A stretch of 64,000 bases of DNA from QKTW01 sp052161885 (GTDB lineage Bacteria > Bacteroidota > Bacteroidia > Chitinophagales > Chitinophagaceae). Positions within the stretch are counted from its first letter, which is position 1, and each line of letters opens with the position of its first letter. Of this stretch, positions 25,111-32,641 are shown in pieces. Where the stretch lies: contig CP197396.1 in the NCBI GenBank assembly GCA_052161885.1, positions 2,480,001-2,544,000 on the forward strand. Reading direction: 5' to 3'. The notes beneath the pieces are model-generated. The model searched no databases. It was not told the origin of the DNA and saw nothing but the letters and a program-made list of their open reading frames with translations. Position numbers and translations under genes: made by a program.

Positions 25111-25220
25111 ATTGTATCACCGAAATCGGCGGCAAAGGAACCGATATCAGGCATTCCGGGGTTTCATATCAGGGAACAAGGGTTTTCAAAATCAGGAATA
25201 TTTTAAAATAAACTTTAAAA

Positions 25221-25233
25221 AATAATGATTATC
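25221..25233 (-). promoter_or_regulatory. Possible Fur box upstream of the porin operon
   Basis: On the minus strand GATAATCATTATT matches 12 of 13 bases of the right part of the Fur consensus GATAATGATAATCATTATC; the left hexamer is poorly matched. The sequence around it is AT-rich, so chance is possible. Its position, 111-123 bp before the porin ATG, suits an iron-regulated promoter. Confidence 0.45.
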
Positions 25234-25358
25234 AAAACAAAGTAAACAAAAAACAATTAACCAGTAACCACCTTACACACAACACAGCTCCGGTCAATCC
25301 GGCAAAATATGCCTGATCATTTTACAGATTATGTTTTCCAATGTATTTTGCCGCCCCA

Positions 25359-25817
25359 ATGAAAAAAATTCTTCTTTTAACTGTTTTACTGTCAGGATTT
25401 AAATACACTGAAGCCCAATCGGAAAAATATCATGGATATATCTCTCCGGGCATTTCTATGGGTGGGGGGCTCGCTACTTACTCCCTTGAAGGCGGCATAT
25501 GGAATAACAAGATATGGCTGGGGGCCGTACTGGAAGCTACGAAGGGAAATGACAATAAACTCACGTTTGATTTTGGGCCTAAACTTTACAGAAAACTGCT
25601 TACCAGCGGAGATATAGATGTATTTGCCTATTTCGCCACAAAAATGGTACTGGATAAAGGCACTCCGCTGATATTTGAGCCAGGTGGAGCTGTTGTATAT
25701 AATATAAACCAGCATTTTGCGCTCCAGTGGTCGTTTTCATCACCCATATATGAAAATACACAGATCTTCAACCCCGTAAATTTATCAGCGGGTATAGGCA
25801 TTAATTACTTTTTTTAG
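25359..25817 (+). CDS. Small outer-membrane beta-barrel-like protein
   Basis: A 152-aa exported protein starting at the ATG at 25359 (MKKILLLTVLLSGFKYTEAQ). The ATG six codons earlier would put extra residues before the signal peptide and overlaps a TATTTTG promoter-like string at 25342. The mature part has about eight beta strands and ends in IGINYFF, the aromatic end of a barrel. I do not recognise the family. It is followed by tRNA-Gly(CCC) and is divergent from the porin operon. Confidence 0.75.
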   Translation: MKKILLLTVLLSGFKYTEAQSEKYHGYISPGISMGGGLATYSLEGGIWNNKIWLGAVLEATKGNDNKLTFDFGPKLYRKLLTSGDIDVFAYFATKMVLDKGTPLIFEPGGAVVYNINQHFALQWSFSSPIYENTQIFNPVNLSAGIGINYFF

Positions 25818-25856
25818 CTGGTTTTTATTATTTTCAATATCAGGAAAAGAATTAAA

Positions 25857-25929
25857 GCGGGAATAGCTCAGTTGGTAGAGCGTCAGTTTCCCAAACTGAA
25901 GGCCGCGGGTTCGAGTCCCGTTCCCCGCT
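25857..25929 (+). tRNA. tRNA-Gly (anticodon CCC)
   Basis: A 73-nt cloverleaf with D arm AGCTCAGTTGGTAGAGCG, anticodon loop TTCCCAA and T loop TTCGAGT. CCA is encoded (25930-25932). The acceptor stem GCGGGAA / TCCCCGC has an A-C mismatch at the sixth pair. Confidence 0.95.
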
Positions 25930-26116
25930 CCACTGAAAACATTGCAGGATGTGCCCTTCAGGCATTTTAGACTTTACGGGCATGCATTTCCCACATTAGC
26001 TGCCATCTCCCCTTTCTGTTAAGGATAGCCTAAACAAATGACACTAGCAGCAATTTGTATCACCGGCACAGACATTATCATTAATTTTATTTTCAGAAAT
26101 CTTAAAATATCGGGCT

Positions 26117-26692
26117 ATGAAAAAACTATGGATACTTTCGGTTGCAATGGTCCTGTTTGCAGGCACTGTCCATGCACAATCCGCCGATTTGGGCGTCAAC
26201 AAAAAACAAATCAGGAAAGAGAAAAGACAGGCTTTAAAGAAATTGCCCGGAACAGGTATCAGCGTGGAAGTAAAACAGGCTTTTGCCGGGGATTTTGGTA
26301 ATGTGCCGGTAGCCTGGGAAAGAACAGATATTCTCGACAAAGCAAGCTTTACCAGCAACGGGACTGATATGACAGCCTATTATGATGCAGATGCCCAGCT
26401 GATTGGCACTGTTATAAATAAGAGCTTTGCCGACCTTCCTGCAAAAGCACAGCAAACCATCAACAGCCAGTATGCAGACTATAAAAAAGGAACGGTGATT
26501 TTCTTTGATGACAATGAGCGTAATGAAACAGACATGGTGCTTTACGGCCTCCAGTTTGACGATATTGACTGTTATTTTATAGAACTGTCAAAAGATAGCA
26601 ATACGCTGGTACTGCAAATAACCATGAACGGGCAGGTGGCAGACTTTACAACAAAGCATCAGTACACAGAAACCCGTTATCACAAAAAGTAA
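26117..26692 (+). CDS. PepSY-like domain protein, secreted
   Basis: A 191-aa protein with a clear signal peptide (MKKLWILSVAMVLFAGTVHAQ). A basic segment (KKQIRKEKRQALKKLPG) is followed by one or two beta-lactamase-inhibitor-like repeats, for example VPVAWERTD ... FTSNGTDMTAYYDADAQLIGTVI. This is the pattern of Bacteroidota PepSY-like (DUF2874-type) periplasmic proteins of unknown role. It ends just before a long hairpin shared with the convergent gene at 26736. Confidence 0.75.
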   Translation: MKKLWILSVAMVLFAGTVHAQSADLGVNKKQIRKEKRQALKKLPGTGISVEVKQAFAGDFGNVPVAWERTDILDKASFTSNGTDMTAYYDADAQLIGTVINKSFADLPAKAQQTINSQYADYKKGTVIFFDDNERNETDMVLYGLQFDDIDCYFIELSKDSNTLVLQITMNGQVADFTTKHQYTETRYHKK

Positions 26693-26718
26693 AAGGCAGC
26701 CATGTGGCTGCCTTTTAC
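26689..26718. terminator. Bidirectional terminator between convergent genes
   Basis: A 13-14-bp near-perfect stem around AAAAGGCAGCC-atgt-GGCTGCCTTTT starts in the stop-codon region of the PepSY-like gene. T-rich sequence follows on the plus strand. Confidence 0.85.
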
Positions 26719-26735
26719 GGTATATTTTTTTCTTC

Positions 26736-27341
26736 TTATATAAAGATCATAGGGGCAAGAACGAGATCTTTTATATCCGATCCGCCGTTCAGGGCATTGT
26801 TTATTGCATTGAATTCTGAGCTATGGCTCACTACTGCCAGCATTTTATCTCCCGATGAAGTAGCTACCAGTATATCCCTGCTTTCTTCCAAAACAGCATT
26901 ATAGATCCTGTCTGCAGAAAAGTGGTAAGTATCCTGCTCGTCCATAGATTTATACACAATATATTCATCCGAGTACCCCGGTTCCGGGAAAAACAACCGG
27001 CAATAAGCAGTGGGAATAAAACGGTATAATGCCAGTGCCAGCGCATCATCCGTGGTATAGACATTTATTTTATCAACAATTTTGTCCGGTGTAGCGCCGG
27101 GGTTATTTTCAAAAATGGAAATAGCCTGACGCACCAGCAATTTCAGCTCTTCATCTGTAAGCGTGGTCTCCAGGTACCCTACTTCATTTTTTTTCTCTTT
27201 TTTCACCAGCACTTCTTCCCGTTCGGGGTAGAAGCTGTGCACATTGGCCAGGCTGTTCGTTGCGTAAGTATTTACTTCTGCAGCTTGTTCCGGCTCCTGC
27301 TGCTCTCCTTTATTTCTTTTGAAAAAGCTGAATAATCCCAT
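26736..27341 (-). CDS. Conserved-looking cytoplasmic protein of unknown function
   Basis: A 201-aa protein beginning MGLFSFFKRNKGEQQEPEQ, a short amphipathic, basic start that could touch the membrane, followed by a low-complexity linker. The C-terminal 140 residues look like a compact alpha/beta domain (FIPTAYCRLFFPEPGYSDEYIVY). No family recognised. It is convergent with the PepSY-like gene and upstream of htpG on the same strand, but 260 bp and a terminator lie between, so it is likely separate. Confidence 0.7.
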   Translation of the reverse strand: MGLFSFFKRNKGEQQEPEQAAEVNTYATNSLANVHSFYPEREEVLVKKEKKNEVGYLETTLTDEELKLLVRQAISIFENNPGATPDKIVDKINVYTTDDALALALYRFIPTAYCRLFFPEPGYSDEYIVYKSMDEQDTYHFSADRIYNAVLEESRDILVATSSGDKMLAVVSHSSEFNAINNALNGGSDIKDLVLAPMIFI

Positions 27342-27530
27342 TGTCTTTACCGTTTAATAATGCCGCTACAGCAGCAAATAATCAATCAAAACCACTATTA
27401 TCAATGGCTGCGGCTAATATAAAGCATTTCCTGTTTACATAATGATAATGTAATCCCCACCCTGTTAGCATCTCTTCCCTGGCAAAAGCAAGGCAAAAAA
27501 TTCCAAAAACCAAATTCCAAAAACTAAAAG

Positions 27531-27577
27531 ACCCCGTTTTGCCATGCTTCGAATATGCTCAGCAAGACAAAACGGGG
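27531..27577 (-). terminator. Terminator after htpG
   Basis: CCCCGTTTTG (27532-27541) pairs with CAAAACGGGG (27568-27577) across a 26-nt loop, 25 bp past the htpG stop. The minus-strand side is T-rich. Confidence 0.7.
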
Positions 27578-27601
27578 CTTTATATATATTACCAGGTATT
27601 A

Positions 27602-29491
27602 TTAAATCAGGCTCACACTTCTGTTCACGAACTCAGTAAGTTCTGCACCGGTAAGCATGCCCTGCGACAGCAGTGCAAGGTCAAATGCCTGGCGGGCCAG
27701 CTGTTTCTGGGCGCTTTCATCACCGGCTTCCAGTATGCGGCTTATCAGCTTGTGATTGCCGTTTACAGCTACTTTATAACGATCAGGCAATGCACCGTAA
27801 AAGCTCATACCGCCACCGCCGCCCATGGCAGCCATGTCTTTCATGCGGCGCATAAACTCGTCCATGGTTACATGTACCGGCAGCTCGTCCGGGTTCAGGC
27901 TTTCGATGGTCACTTCCATGTTTGGCTTGTGAATGGCCTGCTCAAATATTTCTTTTACTTTCTTGCTCTGGTCTTCTGTAAGCACTGTGGCAGGCGCATC
28001 ATCTTTTACGATCAGCTTGTCTACCACATCTGCATCTACGCGCTTTAGAGAAGTCTTGTCCAGCTTGCGCTCTATATGGCTGATGAAGTGACTGTCGAGC
28101 GGATGGTTCAGCACCAGCACGTCGTAGTCTTTTTTGTTAGCCGACTGTATGAACGCATCCTGTTTAGCCGGATCGTTTGTATAGAGATAAATCAGCGTAC
28201 CGTTCTTATCAGTCTGCAGGCCCTCTGTTTTCTGTTTGTACTCATCCAGTGTATACAGTTCTTTCTTCGTGTTTTCAAGCAGCACGTAATCTTTGGCCTT
28301 ATCGTAGAATTTCTCTTCGGAGATCATACCGTACTTCACGAATAAACCGATGTCGCTCCATTTTTCTTCAAATGCCTTACGGTCGTTTTTAAACAACTCG
28401 GCCAACTTATCAGCAACTTTTTTAGTGATGTAGTTGTTGATTTTTTTCACATTGCCATCGGCCTGCAGGAAGCTGCGCGATACGTTCAGCGGAATGTCCG
28501 GAGAATCGATAACGCCGTGCAGCAGCATGAGGAATTCGGGCACTATATCTTTTACCTCGTCGGTAATAAATACCTGGCGGGAATAAAGTTTGATCTTATT
28601 GCGCTGGAAGTCAAAATCGTTTTTCAGTTTCGGGAAATACAGCACACCGGTGAGATTAAACGGGTAATCTACGTTAAGGTGTATCCAGAACAGCGGTTCT
28701 TCGGAGAAAGGATACAGCTCGCGATAGAAGTTCAGGTAATCCTCATCGGTCAGCTCAGAAGGCGCTTTGGTCCAGATGGGATTTGTGTTGTTGATGATGT
28801 TATCAACCTCTACCTCTTTATATTTTGTTTTGCCTTCATCATCTGCACCGTCTTCTACATGCTCGGTACGTGTGCCGAACTGGATAGGAACCGGCAGGAA
28901 TTTAGCATATTTATCAAGGATGCCCTGCAGCCTGTTTTCTTCGAGAAATTCTTCAGATTCTGCATTGATGTGCAGGATAATATCTGTACCGCGTGTGGTA
29001 CGCGTACCTTCGGTGATCTCAAACTCCGTGCTGCCGTCGCACACCCAGCGGGCAGGCTCGGCGCCATCCTGGTAAGAAAGCGTGTTGATCTCTACTTCGT
29101 CGGACACCATGAAAGCGGAGTAAAAACCAAGACCAAAACGGCCAATGATCTCATTGGCATCTTTCGCTTCCTTGAATTTGTCCATAAACTCCGTAGCACC
29201 GGAGAAGGCGATCTGGTTGATGTATTTTTTGATCTCGTCGGCTGTCATACCCAGGCCATTGTCGGAAATCGTAATGGTCTTTTTGTCAGCATCTACCGCT
29301 ACGGAAACCTTGAGGTCACCGAGCTCGCCGCCGTACTGGCCGAGAGAAGAAAGACGTTTGATCTTCTGCGTGGCATCTACGGCGTTGGACACCAGCTCGC
29401 GCAGGAATATTTCGTGATCGGAATAGAGGAATTTCTTAATGATCGGGAAGATGTTCTCGGTATGTATCGAGATAGTACCTTTTTCTTGCAT
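27602..29491 (-). CDS. htpG: Molecular chaperone HtpG (Hsp90)
   Basis: A 629-aa cytoplasmic ATP-dependent chaperone. The N-terminal GHKL ATPase domain carries FLRELVSNAVDATQKI, DNGLGMT and GRFGLGFYSAFMVSD. The middle domain has RNKIKLYSRQVFITD and PLNVSRSFLQAD. The C-terminal dimerisation domain ends in NRSVSLI and lacks the eukaryotic MEEVD tail, as expected in bacteria. Length is normal for the family. It stands alone with a hairpin terminator; no heat-shock operator was recognised upstream. Confidence 0.97.
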   Translation of the reverse strand: MQEKGTISIHTENIFPIIKKFLYSDHEIFLRELVSNAVDATQKIKRLSSLGQYGGELGDLKVSVAVDADKKTITISDNGLGMTADEIKKYINQIAFSGATEFMDKFKEAKDANEIIGRFGLGFYSAFMVSDEVEINTLSYQDGAEPARWVCDGSTEFEITEGTRTTRGTDIILHINAESEEFLEENRLQGILDKYAKFLPVPIQFGTRTEHVEDGADDEGKTKYKEVEVDNIINNTNPIWTKAPSELTDEDYLNFYRELYPFSEEPLFWIHLNVDYPFNLTGVLYFPKLKNDFDFQRNKIKLYSRQVFITDEVKDIVPEFLMLLHGVIDSPDIPLNVSRSFLQADGNVKKINNYITKKVADKLAELFKNDRKAFEEKWSDIGLFVKYGMISEEKFYDKAKDYVLLENTKKELYTLDEYKQKTEGLQTDKNGTLIYLYTNDPAKQDAFIQSANKKDYDVLVLNHPLDSHFISHIERKLDKTSLKRVDADVVDKLIVKDDAPATVLTEDQSKKVKEIFEQAIHKPNMEVTIESLNPDELPVHVTMDEFMRRMKDMAAMGGGGGMSFYGALPDRYKVAVNGNHKLISRILEAGDESAQKQLARQAFDLALLSQGMLTGAELTEFVNRSVSLI

Positions 29492-30331
29492 TGTTATCTA
29501 TGTTTTTAAGTTGTCTGTTTTGTGGCAACGATTTACCGCTTACCAACTATTACACATCAAAGAATGTTCCTGTGCGGGGAAATTTGACAAATTGACAGGT
29601 AAATAGAGCAGGAAACGTCATTGCGGGAGGCACGACGAAACAATCTGTTTCTTTTCTGTATGATTCACATCCATATTATCCTATATGTTACTTTTTCCAC
29701 AAAAAAAGTAACCAAAAAAGGCGCCGGCAAGCTTGCCCGCCTGAATGACGCAGTCGGGCAGGTTTGCCTGTTGACGCTCCGATGTTGCTGCGTTACTGCT
29801 GTGCTGCCGGGCTTTTGTACCTTGATTGTTTCCCTGGTTTAGGCCTCACTGGCCCACTTATTTTCTTAACGCTGTTTTCAAAAGGCCGGAGGATAGTTTA
29901 GATTTCATACAAGTTGCCTTGCGTTACATTCCCCTACCGGGAGAGGCCGGGGTGGGTAAAAGTTATTTCTCAAGGCATTTTAAAAGGTTTTCAAGCCATT
30001 TAAAAACGTTTTTAAATGACTCATCGATGTCGATAGAAGGCTCAACCGCATCGATAAATGTCTCGTCGGGGCCGGTGAGTGATTTAACCACGCCGATAGA
30101 GGTCTCAACCACATCGTTGAGCGGCTCGTCGATGCCGACAGAAGTCTTAATCATGCCGATAGACGGTTCATCTACACCGATAAATGACGCATCGGTATCA
30201 ATAAATCGAGTCTGTTCAATAAAGTGTGTCAGATTAAAAATACCACATTAACGTTAATATGGTGGATATTTAAGCGATTACAAACGGTTAAATATCCGCT
30301 GATTAACCGGCAAAAGACTTTAGGGAAATGC
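29492..30331. repeat. Repeat-rich spacer between htpG and the XRE gene
   Basis: A 0.84-kb region without a convincing gene. It contains the inverted repeat GTTACTTTTT/AAAAAGTAAC (29687-29712), a GC-rich imperfect palindrome at 29931-29956 (CCCCTACCGGGAGAGG and on), and nine degenerate 21-bp tandem repeats (30019-30207). The first two look like dispersed REP-type elements seen in many Bacteroidota spacers; only one copy of each is in this window. Short frames here have no domain character. Confidence 0.55.
30019..30207. repeat. Nine degenerate 21-bp tandem repeats
   Basis: Nine consecutive 21-bp units share a CCGATAGA/CGATAAATG-like centre. Because 21 is a multiple of three, several frames stay open: plus gives heptads such as SSMSIEG, LTTPIEV and SSTPIND, and minus gives IGVDEPS, IGVVKSL and IDAVEPS. 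The minus frame (stop at 29963) lacks an ATG at its head. Coding status is undecided. Confidence 0.65.
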
Positions 30332-30339
30332 TATATTTG
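30332..30339 (+). promoter_or_regulatory. -7 promoter element of the XRE gene
   Basis: TATATTTG is a perfect TAnnTTTG and ends 22 bp before the ATG at 30362. It rules out the longer reading frame from 30224, whose start lies upstream of this promoter. Confidence 0.65.
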
Positions 30340-30361
30340 TGCCTGTATAATATTTACCACT

Positions 30362-30805
30362 ATGAGAGAATATGCGACGCACCACGGAAGAAATGTAAAG
30401 CGCCTGCGTGAGATACTGGGCATAAAGCAGGAAGCCTTAGCTATAGAGCTGGGCAAGGAATGGAGCCAGAAAAAGATATCTGCACTGGAAAGCAAGGCAC
30501 AGATAGATGAAGACCTGCTGGAGCGTATAGCCGGTGTATTTAAAGTGCCGGTAGAAACAATTAAGGATTACAACGATGAAATGACCATATACAACATCCA
30601 GAACAACTACGAAGGGGCTAATGCTTCTTCTTCAACTGTTTCCAATGGAGAAAATACACTTGCAACCTTCCATGAATGCACCTTCAACCCGTTTGACAAA
30701 ATGCTGGAGCTGATGGAGGAAAATAAAAAACTCTATGAGCGCCTGCTGCAGGAAAAGGATATGGCGATTGCCAAGCTGGAAGGGCTGGTGAAGGGGAAAA
30801 ACTAA
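30362..30805 (+). CDS. XRE-type helix-turn-helix regulator
   Basis: A 147-aa protein with an N-terminal Cro/CI-type domain (GRNVKRLREILGIKQEALAIELGKEWSQKKISALESK ending near residue 65). A polar linker and a C-terminal coiled coil follow (FDKMLELMEENKKLYERLLQEKDMAIAKLEGLV), probably for dimerisation. The start at 30362 is set by the promoter element just upstream. It precedes the RDD gene by 23 bp, so the two form an operon. Confidence 0.88.
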   Translation: MREYATHHGRNVKRLREILGIKQEALAIELGKEWSQKKISALESKAQIDEDLLERIAGVFKVPVETIKDYNDEMTIYNIQNNYEGANASSSTVSNGENTLATFHECTFNPFDKMLELMEENKKLYERLLQEKDMAIAKLEGLVKGKN

Positions 30806-30828
30806 CCTCAATTTAATTGCTGCAATCA

Positions 30829-31404
30829 ATGGAAACCCGCAAAAAACTTACAGACCTTACCGAACCGGATACCCGACCTGTCATGATGCGGGATTATGCC
30901 GGCAATATATACTGGGACCAGGAAACATATATGGCACCCCGGCAGATCAAAACAGTAGGTCCCGGTCTTCGGTTCGTACATCTTTTTATTGACATGTTCT
31001 GCTTCGGAATCCTGGTTGAGCTAACGGGTCTTATACTTGTGATTGTTACAGAAGCCGCACATGGCACACCTATACCGGCTGCGGTGCTTTTATTTGTAGC
31101 AAACATTATTATGGGATGTAGTTATCCCTTATTTTATATCCTCTGCGAATACAAATGGCAGTGTACACCCGGTAAATTTATAACGCGTAGCAGGGTTATT
31201 AATGAATATGCAGAAAGACCAGATCTGATCACCGTAATCCTTCGTACATTTTGCCGTATTGTGCCCTTCGAGCCATTCTCCTGCCTCACAGGCCCATATA
31301 GCTATGGCTGGCACGATCGATGGTCGAAAACCTATGTGGTGCCTAAAGAAGAAGTTGCTACCCTGAAAAACGAGTTGGAAGAAGCAGAAATGAACAAGCA
31401 TTGA
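30829..31404 (+). CDS. RDD family membrane protein
   Basis: A 191-aa integral membrane protein. The RDD signature is visible: RFVHLFIDMFCFGILVEL at the first span (Arg...Asp), a second span with AAVLLFVANIIMGCSYPLFYIL, then TPGKFITRSRVINEY, and finally GWHDRWSKTYVV. RDD proteins have an unproven transport role. The ATG at 30829 is chosen over an upstream TTG. It follows the XRE gene closely and converges on the TonB-domain gene with a 13-bp gap. Confidence 0.9.
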   Translation: METRKKLTDLTEPDTRPVMMRDYAGNIYWDQETYMAPRQIKTVGPGLRFVHLFIDMFCFGILVELTGLILVIVTEAAHGTPIPAAVLLFVANIIMGCSYPLFYILCEYKWQCTPGKFITRSRVINEYAERPDLITVILRTFCRIVPFEPFSCLTGPYSYGWHDRWSKTYVVPKEEVATLKNELEEAEMNKH

Positions 31405-31417
31405 TGTGTTTCCAATA

Positions 31418-32263
31418 TCAATCCAACCTAAAAGTAAATGGGATTGTATAGTATACTTTTATCGGCTTACCCTTATATATACCGGGGCTCCATGCGGGCA
31501 TAGATGTAAGCACCCTGAGTACTTCCATATTACAACCCGGACTAACACTTTTTACGACATCAAAATCCCCGGGCACACCATTTTCATCTATTGTAAAACG
31601 AACTGCTACCACGCCTTGCCTTCCGGCCTCACGCTCTTCCATAGGATAAGTCATGTTTTGCATCAAAAACCGGTTAAGCCCTTCTTTCCCACCGGGGAAT
31701 TCGGGCATTTTCTCTACCCATACAAAATGTTTCATCTTTTCAGAATCAGCCTGATTGCCGTCAAGAATTATAGCTGATGCGGATAAAGAATCTATAACTG
31801 TTTCTGACACCAGCTTATAGTTGTCATAGACCCGCTTCCCCGTTACTTTTCCTGTAGAATCGTAGAAGGTTTCAGTTCCATTGAGTGTGCCACGCGTAAA
31901 ATTACTTTCATTACTCAGACTACTGTTACGCTCATTAAAATACTTCCACACGCCTTCTTTCACGCCATTTTTATACTGCCCTTCCCTGATCTCTTTGCCA
32001 TGCGCGTTGTATAGTTTAAAATATGCGTCCTGCGTAGGCTGCTCCGGGCTGGTAGTCACAATATCAATCTTTGGCTTGCCAGACAGCCAATTTTGCCGGA
32101 TATGATATTTATCACCTTCCTTTCTGGCGAAGCCATAGTAATCAGCAGACTGCCAGTCGGAAACTTTTCGGCCATATTCATCGTAAAAAGTAGTATCGCC
32201 CCTGGCGTGGCTGAGAAAGGATGCAAAAACACAAAGAAATGTCAAGATTGCCTGCTTAAACAT
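31418..32263 (-). CDS. YwqK/MORN-variant and TonB C-terminal domain protein
   Basis: A 281-aa exported protein starting at the ATG at 32263 (MFKQAILTFLCVFASFLSHARG). The middle has YwqK-like MORN-variant repeats (GKEIREGQYKNGVKEGVWKYF, then GTLNGTETFYDSTGKV). The last 95 residues form a TonB C-terminal domain (MPEFPGGKEGLNRFLMQNMTYP, then GVVAVRFTIDENG, and VYYTIPFTFRL). It has a cleavable signal rather than the membrane anchor and Pro-rich spacer of a true energy transducer, so a structural or unknown envelope role is more likely than powering transport. Confidence 0.9.
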   Translation of the reverse strand: MFKQAILTFLCVFASFLSHARGDTTFYDEYGRKVSDWQSADYYGFARKEGDKYHIRQNWLSGKPKIDIVTTSPEQPTQDAYFKLYNAHGKEIREGQYKNGVKEGVWKYFNERNSSLSNESNFTRGTLNGTETFYDSTGKVTGKRVYDNYKLVSETVIDSLSASAIILDGNQADSEKMKHFVWVEKMPEFPGGKEGLNRFLMQNMTYPMEEREAGRQGVVAVRFTIDENGVPGDFDVVKSVSPGCNMEVLRVLTSMPAWSPGIYKGKPIKVYYTIPFTFRLD

Positions 32264-32641
32264 AGGGTTGCAAAAATTAAAATTACGCTGCAAAAATAAT
32301 TCATATCCTCATATTTTGCAGGATGCTCTCTGGATTTGAAACTTAACTGTCCGCGTTTGTAACGCGGACACCCCGGAACCGCACTTGCAGTGCAATACAT
32401 ACCTGCGCTAACATGTTTTGCCCCATAGCAGCACAGTCCATGAACGGTGCCAACGCCGCAACAGCAAGATGGAAATCCCGCAGCTGACCCCAAAAAATCC
32501 CAAATCCTCAAAAACAAATTCCAAAAACCAAACACCAGATTCCGGCAGCCGCCACATTACCAAATCCCCCACATTACCCACATTATTCTTATTATACGCC
32601 GAATACTTTATTTTGCACCCCGGAAAGAAAGAACTGAACAG
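32264..32641. other. Spacer between the TonB-domain gene and parE
   Basis: It holds the divergent promoters. It contains a low-complexity tract of the 'aaattccaaaaacc' type at 32487-32530 and three CACATTA repeats at 32552-32585. A TATTTTG promoter-like string lies at about 32609, some 30 bp before the parE ATG. No gene is seen. Confidence 0.5.

Noticed and set aside
29621..29842. Short plus frame in the htpG-XRE spacer as a gene
   Set aside because: It overlaps the REP-like inverted repeat and has no domain or promoter; repeat DNA is the simpler reading.
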